NCBI GenBank assembly: GCA_025358485.1
Contig: JANYJJ010000065.1
Location: 1 to 64,000, forward strand
Length of the DNA: 64,000 nucleotides
Origin: Burkholderiales bacterium
GTDB taxonomy: Bacteria > Pseudomonadota > Gammaproteobacteria > Burkholderiales > Burkholderiaceae_C
Reading direction: 5' to 3'
The notes beneath the pieces were generated by a model that saw only the letters and a list, made by a program, of their open reading frames with translations, was not told the origin of the DNA and ran no database searches. Both the position numbers and the translations under genes were made by a program. Within the stretch, counting starts at the first letter, position 1. The number at the start of each line of letters is the position of its first letter. Shown one piece after another: positions 1-9,388 of the stretch.

Positions 1-3000
1 CTCGCGGGTCAGCGCCAAGCCGGTGCCCACGCAGGTGCCGCACCAGCCGTGCTTGCTGTTGTAGCTGAACATGCGCGGGTCGAGTTCGGGGTAGCTGGTG
101 CCGCAGCTGGGGCAGGCGCGCTTGGTGGAAAACACCTTCACTGTGCCGATGTGGGCGGTCAAGCCACCCGCCGCCATCGCGCCTTGCAAGCCGTCCAGCG
201 GGCTCAACAAGTGCATGACGCCTTTGCCCAAGTCGAGGGTTTTTTTCAGCAACGCGCGCAGCTCGGCTTCGTTCGCGGCGCTCACCACGATGTCGCCCAC
301 CGGCAACTCCAGCGTGTGTTCTTTGAAGCGGTCTAGGCGTGGCCACGGTGCAACCGCAATGAATTCGCCGTCCACCCGCAGGTGCGTGTGGCCGCGTGCT
401 TTGGCCCATTTGGCGAGGTCGGTGTACAGGCCCTTGCGCGCAATCACCAGCGGAGCCAACAGGCCGACGTGTTGGCCTTTGTGATTGCGCAATATCTGCG
501 CAGCGATGCTCTCGGCGCTTTGCGGGCGCACCTCGGCACCGTCTTTCACGCAGTGCTGCAAACCCAACTTCACGTACAGCAAACGCAAGAAGTGCCACAC
601 CTCGGTGGTGGTGGCCACGGTGCTTTTGCGGCCGCCGCGCGACAAGCGCTGCTCAATGGCCACGGTCGGCGGTATGCCGTAGACGGCATCGACTTCGGGG
701 CGGCCTGCGGGCTGCACGATGCTGCGCGCGTAGGCGTTCAAGCTTTCCAAATAGCGGCGTTGGCCTTCGTTGAAAAGTATGTCGAACGCCAGCGTGGATT
801 TGCCCGAGCCCGACACGCCCGTGACCACGCTGAATTTGCCGCGCGGGATGTTGACGTCCAAAGACTTGAGGTTGTGCTCGCGCGCGTTGATGATTTGGAT
901 GAACTCATCGTTCGCGCGTTTCGTGTCTCGTGCCTTCTTGATGAGGCTCTGCAAAGGTCTGCCTTCCTCGACCCGATGACCCCCGATGCCCAAGGTGTGC
1001 TCATAGTCAGCCAGCGCTTTGCCGGTGTGTGAGGTGGGGTGTTGGCGCACGTCTTCCGGCGTGCCAGTGCAGACCACCCAACCACCGGCTTCGCCGCCTT
1101 CGGGGCCGAGGTCAATCAACCAATCGGCCGCGCGAATCACGTCCAAGTTGTGCTCAATCACCAGCAGCGAATGACCGGCGTCCAGCAGCTTGCGAAAAGC
1201 GCGCATCAGCTTGGCGATGTCGTCAAAGTGCAAGCCGGTGGTGGGCTCGTCAAACATGAACAGCGTGCCTTTGCGGGCCAGGGTTTGCTTGCTGTTGGAT
1301 TTGTTTTGAGCCGCTTCGGCAAGGAACCCAGCCAGCTTCAAACGTTGCGCTTCACCGCCGCTGAGCGTGGGCACGGGCTGGCCCAATTTCACGTATTCCA
1401 AACCCACATCAACGATGGGTTGCAACACGCGCAGCACCTCGCGGTCGTTGGCAAACAGCAGCACGGCTTCGCTCACGGTGAGGTTGAGCACGTCGGCGAC
1501 AGACAGGTCGCGGATGACGTCGCCGGGTAAGCGGCGATCGATTTTTACTTCGAGCAACTCAGCGCGGTAACGCGTGCCGTCGCAGTCGGGGCAGCGCAAA
1601 TACACGTCGCTCAAAAACTGCATTTCCACGTGCTCAAAGCCCGAGCCGCCGCAGGTCGGGCAGCGGCCGTCACCGGCGTTGAAGCTGAACATGCCGGGGC
1701 CGTAGTTGCGCTGTTGTGCCAACGGCGATTCGGCAAACAGCTTGCGAATTTCGTCAAACGCACCGACATAGCTGGCCGGGTTGGAACGCGCGGTTTTGCC
1801 TATGGGTGATTGATCGACAAACACCGCTTCGGTCAGCCAGTCGGCCCCCAATAATCGGTCGAACGCACCGGGTGCTTCGGTGGGTTTGCCGAAGTGGCGG
1901 GCCAGCGCAGGGGCCAGCACGTCTTGAATCAAAGTGCTTTTGCCTGAGCCCGACACGCCGGTGACGCACACCAAATGTTGCAGCGGAAATTCAACCGTCA
2001 CGTCTTTCAAGTTGTGGTCGCGCGCGCCTTCCAAAATGAGTTTGGGTGTGGCCGCGTTGACCAGCCGCTTGATCCCCATGCTGACGTGCTTGCGCGCACC
2101 GAGGTAAGCGCCGGTGAGGGTGTCGGCACTGCGTATGTTTTCGGGCGTGCCGTCGTAAACAATTTGCCCGCCGCGTTCGCCGGGGCCGGGGCCCATGTCG
2201 ATGAGGCGGTCAGCTGCCAGCATCACGGCGGGGTCGTGTTCAACCACTACGAGTGTGTTGCCCGCGTCGCGCAGCCTGTGCATGGCCTGCACGATGCGGT
2301 TCATGTCACGCGGGTGCAAACCGATGCTGGGCTCGTCCAAAACGAACAACGTGTTGACCAGTGAGGTGCCAAGCGCCGTGGTGAGGTTGATGCGCTGCAC
2401 CTCGCCGCCGCTGAGCGTGCGGCTTTGGCGGTCCAGCGTGAGGTAGCCAATGCCCACGTCGCAGAGGTATTTCAGGCGCGTGCGGATTTCAGTCAGCAGG
2501 AGTTGCAAGGCTGTGTTCACTCCCTGATCCGCATTGCGCCCTCCCCTTGACGGGGAGGGTTGGGGAGAGGTGGAAGCGTGCTGATCGCTCGGCGTGTGTT
2601 TGGCGTTTTCACCTCCTCCCCAGCCCTCCCCCGTCAAGGAGGAGGGAGCAAACAGGCGGTCGAAATACGACCGCATTTTTTCGATGGGCATCAACATCAA
2701 GTCGTGCAAGGTCAAGCCCGGCAGCGCTTCCAACTGCGCTTGGGTCCAAGCCACGCCACTTGGCATGAAGCGCTTGGCCGGCGGCAACACTGCATCCGCA
2801 TCGCCCTTCGTTCCCAAGCGCCACAGCAGCGCCTCGGTTGACAAACGCGAACCGCCGCAGGTGCCGCAAGGCGTGTAGCTGCGGTACTTCGACAACAACA
2901 CCCGGATGTGCATCTTGTAAGACTTGGACTCCAGGTACTCAAAAAAGCGCTTCACGCCGTACCACTGCTTGCCCCATTTGCCAGCCCAATTGGGTGAGCC

Positions 3001-4209
3001 GTTGACGACCCATTCGCGCTGCGATTCGCTGAGCTGCGCCCAGGCGGTGTCGCGCGGAATGCCGGCTTCACCGGCGTACTTCATCAAGTCGTCTTGGTTT
3101 TCGGCCCAGGCCGGGGTTTGCAAGGTTTTGATGGCACCGCCGCGCAGTGTTTTTCGCGGGTCAGGAACGACCAGGCCGTAGTCGACGCCGATGACCCGAC
3201 CAAAGCCGCGGCAGCTTGGGCACGCACCCATGGCCGAGTTGAATGAGAAGAGAGCGGGCTGCGGATCGGCGTAGCGCAGGTCGCTGTCGGGGCAATGCAG
3301 GCCTGTTGAGAATCGCCAAATAGTTTCTCCCTCATGCGAAGGCAGCGATCGTGTTGCTCCCTCCCCCTCGACGGGGGAGGGTTGGGGAGGAGGTGAAATC
3401 GTTGAAGTGCTCCGCTTGTGTTCGGAGTTTTCACCTCCTCCCCTGCCCTCCTCCGTCAAGGAGGAGGGAGCCAATACGCTCGCCTCCCCCTCAGAGGAGG
3501 AGGGAATTAGTACATGCACATTGACCCGACCACTGCCGCGCTTCAACGCCGTCTCTATCGCTTCCACCACCCGCACCTTCTCGGTGCCTTGAATGCGAAA
3601 CCGGTCGGCCACCACGTCCAACACTTTGCGCGGTCCGGTGGGTGACGCCACCTCACGCTCGCCGTGCACACGTGTGAAGCCGCTGGCCGACAGCCACTGC
3701 GTCACTTCTTCGGCAGTGGTGCTGGCCGGCAGCTCCACCGGAAAGGTCAACACCAAGCGCGGATCGTCCTGCGCAGTGCGTGCCATCAGCTCGGTGTAAA
3801 TCGTCTCCGGCGTGTCGTGCCGAACGGTTTGTGATGTTTGCTTGTCAAACAAATCGGCACCGCGCGCAAACAACAACTTCAAGTGGTCGTTCAACTCGGT
3901 CATGGTGCCCACGGTTGAGCGTGAAGTGCGCACCGGGTTGGTCTGATCAATCGCGATGGCAGGTGGCACGCCGTCCACGCGGTCGACCGCGGGGCGGTCC
4001 ATGCGGTCTAAAAACTGACGCGCATAGGCGCTGAAAGTTTCAACGTAGCGCCGCTGCCCTTCGGCGTACAAAGTGTCGAACACCAAGCTCGATTTGCCCG
4101 AGCCGCTGGGCCCAGTCACCACCGTCATTTCACCGGTCTGGATGTCGAGGTCGAGGTTCTTGAGATTGTGTTGACGAGCGCCGCGTATGCGGATCAGACC
4201 GGAGGACAT
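1..4209 (-). CDS. uvrA: Double-length (dimeric-form) UvrA, excinuclease ABC subunit A, 3' end outside window
   Basis: DNA-damage recognition ATPase of nucleotide excision repair. The frame is open from ATG 4209 to the window edge (1403 codons, no stop), already longer than a normal UvrA of about 950 residues. Unit 1 has Walker [10 protein letters not shown] at about residue 33, signature LSGGEVQRI at about 600, a second Walker [10 protein letters not shown] at about 750, a zinc-finger CPTCGGSG and signature LSGGEAQRL at about 950. A second unit starts near residue 1103 ([14 protein letters not shown]), with its own [16 protein letters not shown] at about 1130 and a zinc finger starting at the edge (HGWCGTC). 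This is the tandem, dimeric-form architecture known from some proteobacteria. Two palindromic repeats (about residues 521-558 and 235-285) are read through in frame. I saw no LexA box in front. It lies 75 bp downstream of livM and may be read from that operon. Confidence 0.9.
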   Translation of the reverse strand, partial: MSSGLIRIRGARQHNLKNLDLDIQTGEMTVVTGPSGSGKSSLVFDTLYAEGQRRYVETFSAYARQFLDRMDRPAVDRVDGVPPAIAIDQTNPVRTSRSTVGTMTELNDHLKLLFARGADLFDKQTSQTVRHDTPETIYTELMARTAQDDPRLVLTFPVELPASTTAEEVTQWLSASGFTRVHGEREVASPTGPRKVLDVVADRFRIQGTEKVRVVEAIETALKRGSGRVNVHVLIPSSSEGEASVLAPSSLTEEGRGGGENSEHKRSTSTISPPPQPSPVEGEGATRSLPSHEGETIWRFSTGLHCPDSDLRYADPQPALFSFNSAMGACPSCRGFGRVIGVDYGLVVPDPRKTLRGGAIKTLQTPAWAENQDDLMKYAGEAGIPRDTAWAQLSESQREWVVNGSPNWAGKWGKQWYGVKRFFEYLESKSYKMHIRVLLSKYRSYTPCGTCGGSRLSTEALLWRLGTKGDADAVLPPAKRFMPSGVAWTQAQLEALPGLTLHDLMLMPIEKMRSYFDRLFAPSSLTGEGWGGGENAKHTPSDQHASTSPQPSPSRGGRNADQGVNTALQLLLTEIRTRLKYLCDVGIGYLTLDRQSRTLSGGEVQRINLTTALGTSLVNTLFVLDEPSIGLHPRDMNRIVQAMHRLRDAGNTLVVVEHDPAVMLAADRLIDMGPGPGERGGQIVYDGTPENIRSADTLTGAYLGARKHVSMGIKRLVNAATPKLILEGARDHNLKDVTVEFPLQHLVCVTGVSGSGKSTLIQDVLAPALARHFGKPTEAPGAFDRLLGADWLTEAVFVDQSPIGKTARSNPASYVGAFDEIRKLFAESPLAQQRNYGPGMFSFNAGDGRCPTCGGSGFEHVEMQFLSDVYLRCPDCDGTRYRAELLEVKIDRRLPGDVIRDLSVADVLNLTVSEAVLLFANDREVLRVLQPIVDVGLEYVKLGQPVPTLSGGEAQRLKLAGFLAEAAQNKSNSKQTLARKGTLFMFDEPTTGLHFDDIAKLMRAFRKLLDAGHSLLVIEHNLDVIRAADWLIDLGPEGGEAGGWVVCTGTPEDVRQHPTSHTGKALADYEHTLGIGGHRVEEGRPLQSLIKKARDTKRANDEFIQIINAREHNLKSLDVNIPRGKFSVVTGVSGSGKSTLAFDILFNEGQRRYLESLNAYARSIVQPAGRPEVDAVYGIPPTVAIEQRLSRGGRKSTVATTTEVWHFLRLLYVKLGLQHCVKDGAEVRPQSAESIAAQILRNHKGQHVGLLAPLVIARKGLYTDLAKWAKARGHTHLRVDGEFIAVAPWPRLDRFKEHTLELPVGDIVVSAANEAELRALLKKTLDLGKGVMHLLSPLDGLQGAMAAGGLTAHIGTVKVFSTKRACPSCGTSYPELDPRMFSYNSKHGWCGTCVGTGLALTRE
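2538..2648. repeat. Palindromic repeat family 1, copy A, in frame inside uvrA
   Basis: An imperfect inverted repeat of about 110 bp. The left arm is rich in CCCTCCCC...GGGGAGGG, followed by GGGGAGAGGTG. The right arm starts TTTTCACCTCCTCCCC and ends in GTCAAGGAGGAGGGAG. The loop contains GTGTTTGGCG. It adds about 37 codons to uvrA on the minus strand, with peptide pieces [13 protein letters not shown] and [12 protein letters not shown]. Both arms and the loop are shared with copies at 3357-3470 and 7975-8093. Confidence 0.85.
3357..3470. repeat. Palindromic repeat family 1, copy B, in frame inside uvrA
   Basis: Same family as 2538-2648: arms CTCCCTCCCCCTCGACGGGG and GTCAAGGAGGAGGGAG around a loop with TTGTGTTCGGAGTTTTCACC. 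Further G/A- and C/T-rich sequence on the 3' side (to about 3507) and on the 5' side (from about 3321) probably belongs to the insertion, giving about 60 extra codons. On the minus strand it reads [13 protein letters not shown] and [16 protein letters not shown]. It sits between RVNVHV and [14 protein letters not shown], which are normally close together in UvrA. Confidence 0.85.
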
Positions 4210-4284
4210 AGGGTGCTGCCAATGAGGAAGAAGGCAAACATTCTATGGACGCAGCGTCGCCTTTTTTTGTCCGGGCCTTTCTGT

Positions 4285-5352
4285 TCAGGCTGAGTTTTTC
4301 TGGGCCCTCAAACGCCCCACCACACCCGCCGGGAAGTGGTACACCGCCAGAACAAACAAGATGCCCAGCCACAGCATCCAGCGGTCGGGCGAAGTGAGTT
4401 GCGACAGCACCGGGATGCCGTCAAACACCGCTGTGCTGAGCTTCATCACGTCTTGCAAATAGCTCTGCGCCAGCACAAACAACACACTGCCCAGCACCGC
4501 GCCGTAAATGGTGCCCATGCCGCCGATCACCACAATCAGCAGCACGTCCAACATGATCTCGAACGACAGCGAAGTGTCGGGCCCGTTGTAGCGCAACCAA
4601 AGCGCAAGCAAGCAGCCCGCCAGCGTGGCGAACAAGGCCGACAACATGTTGCTGAGAGTGCGATACACCACGGTGCGGTAGCCAATCGCTTCGGCTCGAA
4701 AATCGTTTTCGCGTATGGCCAACAGCACGCGGCCGAAAGGCGAGTTGACGATGCGCAGCATCAGCAAAACCATCGCCACCGTGGCAGCGAACAGCAGGTA
4801 ATACGTCAGCAAACGGCCGTCGATGGAGACTCCCAAAAACGGAACATCTGAATACACCGTCGACGGCCGCAAAGCGTCTGGCACTTTGAAATTCAAGCCG
4901 TCTTCGCCGCCGGTGAAATCAGAAAGCTGAGACGCCAAACTTGAAAACGCCGACGCCACTGCCAGCGTGATCATGGCGAAGAAGATGGCTTTCACGCGCA
5001 GACTGAACAAGCCCATCAAAAACGACAACACCAATGACGCCAACAACGCGCCGCCGATGCCCAAGCCCACCGCCGACCAGGTCGGCCCCATCTGCGTGCA
5101 TGCAATGGCCACACCGTAAGCGCCGATGCCAAAAAACATGGTGTGCGCAAAGCTGACGATGCCGGTGTAGCCCAACAGCAAATCGAAACTGGCCACCAAG
5201 ACGATGAACACCATCATCTTGGCGGCCACGTTCAGCGCCTTGGTGCCCGGAAAAATGAACGGCGTCAGCGCGAGGCCGAGCACGATGGCGATCAGCAAAA
5301 AAGCCAACCAGCGATTGCGCGGCAGGTCGTGCGAGAGGAGGCGGTTCAGCAT
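4285..5352 (-). CDS. livM: Branched-chain amino acid-type ABC transporter permease LivM
   Basis: Inner-membrane permease of a HAAT-family importer, 355 residues with about ten hydrophobic segments. The motif DLLLGYTGIVSFAHTMFFGIGAYG at about residues 58-81 and the stretch VIGGMGTIYGAVLGS near residue 277 are typical of LivM. The substrate (amino acid, amide or urea-like) cannot be read from sequence. It is the last gene of the operon, 7 bp after livH. The family is certain; the symbol is by family only. Confidence 0.88.
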   Translation of the reverse strand: MLNRLLSHDLPRNRWLAFLLIAIVLGLALTPFIFPGTKALNVAAKMMVFIVLVASFDLLLGYTGIVSFAHTMFFGIGAYGVAIACTQMGPTWSAVGLGIGGALLASLVLSFLMGLFSLRVKAIFFAMITLAVASAFSSLASQLSDFTGGEDGLNFKVPDALRPSTVYSDVPFLGVSIDGRLLTYYLLFAATVAMVLLMLRIVNSPFGRVLLAIRENDFRAEAIGYRTVVYRTLSNMLSALFATLAGCLLALWLRYNGPDTSLSFEIMLDVLLIVVIGGMGTIYGAVLGSVLFVLAQSYLQDVMKLSTAVFDGIPVLSQLTSPDRWMLWLGILFVLAVYHFPAGVVGRLRAQKNSA

Positions 5353-5359
5353 CGCGTGT

Positions 5360-6433
5360 TCATCGATTCGCCACCGGATACAGCCCCTGAGGCCGCCACA
5401 TCAACACCGCCGCCATCAGCGCAATGTTGGAAAACATGGCCGCCTTGGGGAACAAAAAACCGATGTAGTTGGCCATCAAGCCGACCAACAGCGCACCCAC
5501 AAAACAGCCCAAGGTCGAACCCAAACCGCCAATGATGATGACGATGAAGATCAGCACGTTCACTTGCCCTCCCATCTGCGGCGAAGCACCGTGCTGGAAC
5601 ACGCTCCACAGCGTGCCGCCCATGCCGGCCAAGGCCGAGCCCGCCACGAACACGCCCACAAACAAGCGACGAATTCGGTAGCCCAAGCTCTCGACCATCT
5701 CGCGGTCTTGCACGCCTGCGCGTATCAACAAACCAAGCTTGGTGCGGTTCAAGGTGAACAGCATGGCGGCCAACATCAGCACACCGATCAGCACGGCCAG
5801 CAACCTGAAGCGTTCGACAGCCGCGTCGCCAAAAGTCACCACACCGCGAAGCGCCACCGGCAGCTCCAGCGACACGGGTGTGGGCCCCCAAATGACTTTG
5901 ATGAGCTCTTCGCCAATGATCATGCCGCCCATGGTGATGAGGATTTGTTTGAGGTGCTGGCCGTACACCGGGCGCACCAGCACGCGCTCAAAAAGCCAGC
6001 CCACGGCGGCGGCCACCGCACATGCGCTGGCCATGGCGCACAGCACCGCTGCCACGTTGCGCCACAGCTCAGGCGATGCGGTCCAGCCGGGCATTTGCGC
6101 CAACACGCTCAAGCCCACATAAGCGCCCAGCGCAATGAACACGCCGTGGCCAAAGTTCAGCACGTCCATCAAGCCAAACACCAGCGTCAAGCCCGAGGCG
6201 ATGATGAAAACAATCATGCCCATGGCCAGGCCCGCCACGGTCAAGGTGAGCCAGGTGCTGTTGGATCCGATGAGCGGCCAGGCCAACGCGGCCAGCAACA
6301 CCACCAGCGCTAAAGGGATGAAATCGAAGTTGGATTTCGGGATGGAGGCCGCGCTGGGGGATGCCGAAACCGCGGTCGACACCGCAGCTGATACCGCGGC
6401 CGATACCGCAGCCTTCACAGCGGCCCCATTCAT
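5360..6433 (-). CDS. livH: Branched-chain amino acid-type ABC transporter permease LivH
   Basis: Second permease of the importer, 357 residues. It is recognised by GLTLVFGLMDVLNFGHGVF near residue 82 and the conserved IIIGGLGSTLGCFVGALLVG near the C-terminus. The N-terminal 25 residues are an Ala/Val/Ser run (AAVSAAVSAAVSTAVSA) made by a 12-nt tandem repeat and are probably dispensable. The start overlaps the end of livF by four bases, which suggests coupled translation. Confidence 0.88.
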   Translation of the reverse strand: MNGAAVKAAVSAAVSAAVSTAVSASPSAASIPKSNFDFIPLALVVLLAALAWPLIGSNSTWLTLTVAGLAMGMIVFIIASGLTLVFGLMDVLNFGHGVFIALGAYVGLSVLAQMPGWTASPELWRNVAAVLCAMASACAVAAAVGWLFERVLVRPVYGQHLKQILITMGGMIIGEELIKVIWGPTPVSLELPVALRGVVTFGDAAVERFRLLAVLIGVLMLAAMLFTLNRTKLGLLIRAGVQDREMVESLGYRIRRLFVGVFVAGSALAGMGGTLWSVFQHGASPQMGGQVNVLIFIVIIIGGLGSTLGCFVGALLVGLMANYIGFLFPKAAMFSNIALMAAVLMWRPQGLYPVANR

Positions 6434-7164
6434 GCGTGCGCCTCCAACGACAAGCCCAAATACTTTTTCTGCAAGGCCGCGTCGTCGACCAATTCACGCA
6501 TGTCTCCGGCATGCACCACGCGACCGTTGTCCATCACCGCCACGCGGTCGCCCAGCGCGCTGGCCATCGCGAAGTTTTGCTCCACCAACAGCACCGTGGT
6601 TTGTGTTGCTTTGAGCTCATGCAGCGCGGCGATCAAGTTTTGCACCATGGCCGGTGCCAAGCCCTTGCCCGGCTCGTCGATCAACAACAAGCGCCGTGGC
6701 TCGACCATGGCGCGTGCAATGGCCAGCATCTGTTTTTGCCCGCCCGACAACTTGCCCGCAGGTGCCAGCCAAAAGGTTTGGATGGCCGGGAACAAGCCAA
6801 ACAACCACTCCAACCGCTGCGTGTCCATCTGCTTCAAATTGCCGGCGCTGCGCGCGGCCAACAGCATGTTGTCGCGTACCGTGAGGTCGCTGAGAATGCC
6901 CATGTTTTCGGGCACGTAGGCAATGCCGAGTTGAGCGATGTCGGGTGTGGCCGCAGGCAAAGCGCTGCCGTCAAAACTCAAACGACCTTGGGATGCTTTC
7001 CACAGCCCCATGATGGTTCGAAGCGTGGTGGTTTTGCCTGCGCCATTGCGGCCGAGCAGCATGGTCACCTCGCCTTTGGGCACCACCAAATCGACGCCGT
7101 GCAGGATGTGATAACTGCCGATGTGGGTGTGCACACCATGCAATTCGAGCAGCGAAGCGGTCAC
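6430..7164 (-). CDS. livF: ABC transporter ATP-binding protein LivF
   Basis: Cytoplasmic ATPase of the importer, 244 residues as usual for LivF. Walker A GRNGAGKTTT at about 38, signature LSGGQKQMLAIARAM at about 138 and Walker B LLLIDEPGKGLAP at about 158. It overlaps livG and livH by four bases on either side. The two ATPases LivF and LivG probably form a heterodimer that powers LivHM. Confidence 0.9.
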   Translation of the reverse strand: MTASLLELHGVHTHIGSYHILHGVDLVVPKGEVTMLLGRNGAGKTTTLRTIMGLWKASQGRLSFDGSALPAATPDIAQLGIAYVPENMGILSDLTVRDNMLLAARSAGNLKQMDTQRLEWLFGLFPAIQTFWLAPAGKLSGGQKQMLAIARAMVEPRRLLLIDEPGKGLAPAMVQNLIAALHELKATQTTVLLVEQNFAMASALGDRVAVMDNGRVVHAGDMRELVDDAALQKKYLGLSLEAHA

Positions 7165-7928
7165 GCGGCGGCCCCCGTTTTTTCGTCCACGGCGATGCCC
7201 AAATACGCTTGTTGAACGATGGGCGACGCCATTACTTCCGCAGGCTCGCCGTCGGCCACCAACTGGCCGTTGTGCAGCACGATGATGCGATCGGCCAACT
7301 CGCGCACCACGTCCATTTTGTGTTCCACCAAGAGTATGGTTTTGTCGGGTTCAGTCTTCAGCGCACGGATCAAATCCAAGATCACCGGCACGTCGTCGGC
7401 GCTCATCCCGGCTGTCGGTTCATCGAACATGTAAACGCTGGGCTCCAACGCCATCAGCATGGCCACTTCAAGTTTGCGCTGATCGCCGTGCGCCAGGCTG
7501 CTGGCTGCGATGCCAGCCCGTGCGCCGAGCTTCACGCGCTCGACCAATTCCATCGCGCGGTCGAGCGTGCCGCGGTGGTCCAGCCACACCGACCACCAGT
7601 TCAAACCTTGCTTGCGACGCGACTGCACCGCCAGGCGCACGTTCTCGACCACGCTCAGGTTGGGGAACAACTGCGTGAGTTGAAACGCGCGCCCCAGGCC
7701 GCGATGCGTGCGCGCCGAAGTAGCCTCGTTCGTGATGTCCACACCGTTCAGTTGCACCGATCCTTCGCTGGCGCGAAGCTGGCCTGAGATCAAATTGAAG
7801 TAAGTGGTTTTACCCGCGCCATTGGGGCCGACGATGGCGGTGAGCGTGCCTGGCTGGAAGGCACAACTGACATGATCGACGGCAACGTGGCCGCCGAAGC
7901 GGATGGTGAGGTCGTGGGTGGTCAGCAT
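7161..7928 (-). CDS. livG: ABC transporter ATP-binding protein LivG
   Basis: Second ATPase of the importer, 255 residues. Walker A GPNGAGKTTYF at about 34, signature region SLAHGDQRKLEVAMLM at about 143 and Walker B VYMFDEPTAGMS at about 166, followed by ILLVEHKMDVV (switch His). It is separated from the upstream binding-protein gene by a 190-bp spacer that contains palindromic repeat copy C, so it may be expressed at a lower level than the binding protein. Confidence 0.9.
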   Translation of the reverse strand: MLTTHDLTIRFGGHVAVDHVSCAFQPGTLTAIVGPNGAGKTTYFNLISGQLRASEGSVQLNGVDITNEATSARTHRGLGRAFQLTQLFPNLSVVENVRLAVQSRRKQGLNWWSVWLDHRGTLDRAMELVERVKLGARAGIAASSLAHGDQRKLEVAMLMALEPSVYMFDEPTAGMSADDVPVILDLIRALKTEPDKTILLVEHKMDVVRELADRIIVLHNGQLVADGEPAEVMASPIVQQAYLGIAVDEKTGAAA

Positions 7929-7974
7929 GGTGCTGGTTTTGCTCCCCTGTTAGAAAAGCGAGCTGAACGTATTG

Positions 7975-8093
7975 CCCCTCTCCTGGACGGAGAGGGCTGG
8001 GGAGAGGTGAAAACGTGGAAGTAGAGCCGCAAGTGTTCGGCGTTTTCACCTCCTCCCCCACCCTCCCCCGTCGAGGGGGAGCGGACAACACTT
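7975..8093. repeat. Palindromic repeat family 1, copy C, intergenic
   Basis: Same family as 2538-2648 and 3357-3470: arms CCCCTCTCCTGGACGGAGAG and TTTTCACCTCCTCCCCCACC, loop GTGTTCGGCG. It lies between the stop of the binding-protein gene and livG. A transcript could fold into a long hairpin here, which may stabilise the upstream message or reduce read-through. Confidence 0.85.
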
Positions 8094-8120
8094 CCACTTC
8101 GTCGAAAGGAAGGGGCCGTT

Positions 8121-9320
8121 CTACCGCTTGTTGCGAACCGGCACGTCCATCTCTTCCGCCTTGATCTCTCGCACCAACTCCGGCACGCCCCACGCAAAGG
8201 CTGGGTCGGCTTTGATCTTGAAGTGGTACATGCTTTGCATCGCTTGGTGGTCTTCCTTGCGGAAGGTCATCTTGCCTTTTGGTGTCTCGAAGCTCATGCC
8301 TTCCATGTTGGCAATCAATTTTTCGGTGCCTACGTCGCCTTTGGTTTTTTTCAGCGCTTCGACCACCGCAATGGCTGCGGCCATGCCGCCTGCGGTGAAG
8401 AAATCAGGCGGTGTTTTGTACTTGCTGTAGTGGTTGGCCACCAGCCATTCATTGACTGGATTTTTTGGAATGCCGAAGTAGTAGTACGTGGCACCTTCCA
8501 TCCCGGGAAATTGCTTGTAGGCCACCATGGCCGGCATGATGTTGCCGCCGGTGACGATCTCAATGCCGTAGCGCTTCAGGTCGAGGTCGGCAATCTTGAA
8601 CGGGTTGCCAGCACCGGCCCAAATGATCCAAATCACTTTGCGACCGGGCAGGTCTTTCAGCTTGTCGATGATGCGCTGCGCACCGGCGGTGAAGTCAGTC
8701 GTGGTCGTGGGCAGGTATTCCTCGTGAACGATCTTGGCTTTCTTGATGCTGTCGCGGAAGGCTTTGACGCCGTCACGTCCGAAGGCGTAGTCCTGCGCCA
8801 AAGTTGCAATGTTTACCCCGGGTTTGTCTTGTGCCACCGCGTTGCTGATAGCGTCTTGCGAGCTGTTTCGCCCGGTGCGAAAGATGTACTTGTTCCATTT
8901 GTCGCCGGTGATCGAGTCGGCCACGGCGGGTTCCACCACCAAAATCTTTTTGTACTCTTCAGCCACTGGCAACATTGCCAACGCCACGCCGCTGGACGTC
9001 GGGCCCACGGCGATGTCGGCCTTGTCGTCACCGTAGGCGGCAGCCAGCAAACTCTTGCCCACGTCGGGCTTGCCTTGGTCGTCTTTTTCAATGACGGTGA
9101 GCTTCTTGCCCGCCACCATCATGGTGCCGCCAGTGGCGTAGTCCAGGCCCATCAAAAAGCCCGTGGCAGTTTGCTTGCCGTAGGCCTCCAAAGGGCCGGT
9201 TTTGCTGTAAACGTGGGCGATTTTGATTTCGCCTTTGTTTTGTGCAAAACCGGTTTGAGGCAGTGCGAACATGCCGACGCAAGCCAAGGCCAGCGAGGCG
9301 CTGGGGAGTTGAAATTTCAT
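8121..9320 (-). CDS. ABC transporter periplasmic substrate-binding protein (type-1 fold, LivK-like)
   Basis: Periplasmic receptor of the importer, 399 residues. The start at 9320 gives a proper signal peptide (MKFQLPSASLALACVGMFAL..GFAQ); the longer frame adds only MRTRRLKKEKP. The mature part begins with IKIAHVYSKTGPLEAYGKQ, typical of Leu/Ile/Val-binding-like receptors, and contains DDKADIAVGPTSSGVAL. Ligand not predictable. It is the first gene of the five-gene operon. Confidence 0.88.
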   Translation of the reverse strand: MKFQLPSASLALACVGMFALPQTGFAQNKGEIKIAHVYSKTGPLEAYGKQTATGFLMGLDYATGGTMMVAGKKLTVIEKDDQGKPDVGKSLLAAAYGDDKADIAVGPTSSGVALAMLPVAEEYKKILVVEPAVADSITGDKWNKYIFRTGRNSSQDAISNAVAQDKPGVNIATLAQDYAFGRDGVKAFRDSIKKAKIVHEEYLPTTTTDFTAGAQRIIDKLKDLPGRKVIWIIWAGAGNPFKIADLDLKRYGIEIVTGGNIMPAMVAYKQFPGMEGATYYYFGIPKNPVNEWLVANHYSKYKTPPDFFTAGGMAAAIAVVEALKKTKGDVGTEKLIANMEGMSFETPKGKMTFRKEDHQAMQSMYHFKIKADPAFAWGVPELVREIKAEEMDVPVRNKR

Positions 9321-9388
9321 GGGTTTTTCTTTCTTGAGACGGCGGGTGCGCAATCAAAACACAGCGTGCCGACGCCGCGTCTCATGGT

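Noticed and set aside
1-4209. uvrA as a pseudogene, because no complete long frame is bounded inside the window and repeats interrupt it
   Set aside because: Reading every triplet of the minus frame shows no stop from 4209 to 1; the frame is simply cut by the edge and the repeats are in frame.
4210-4284. LexA (SOS) box in front of uvrA
   Set aside because: Only CTGT-like fragments were found; no CTGT-N8-ACAG palindrome is present.
5204-6313. Long + strand frame of 369 codons
   Set aside because: Antisense shadow of livH/livM; His/Gln-rich translation with no domain.
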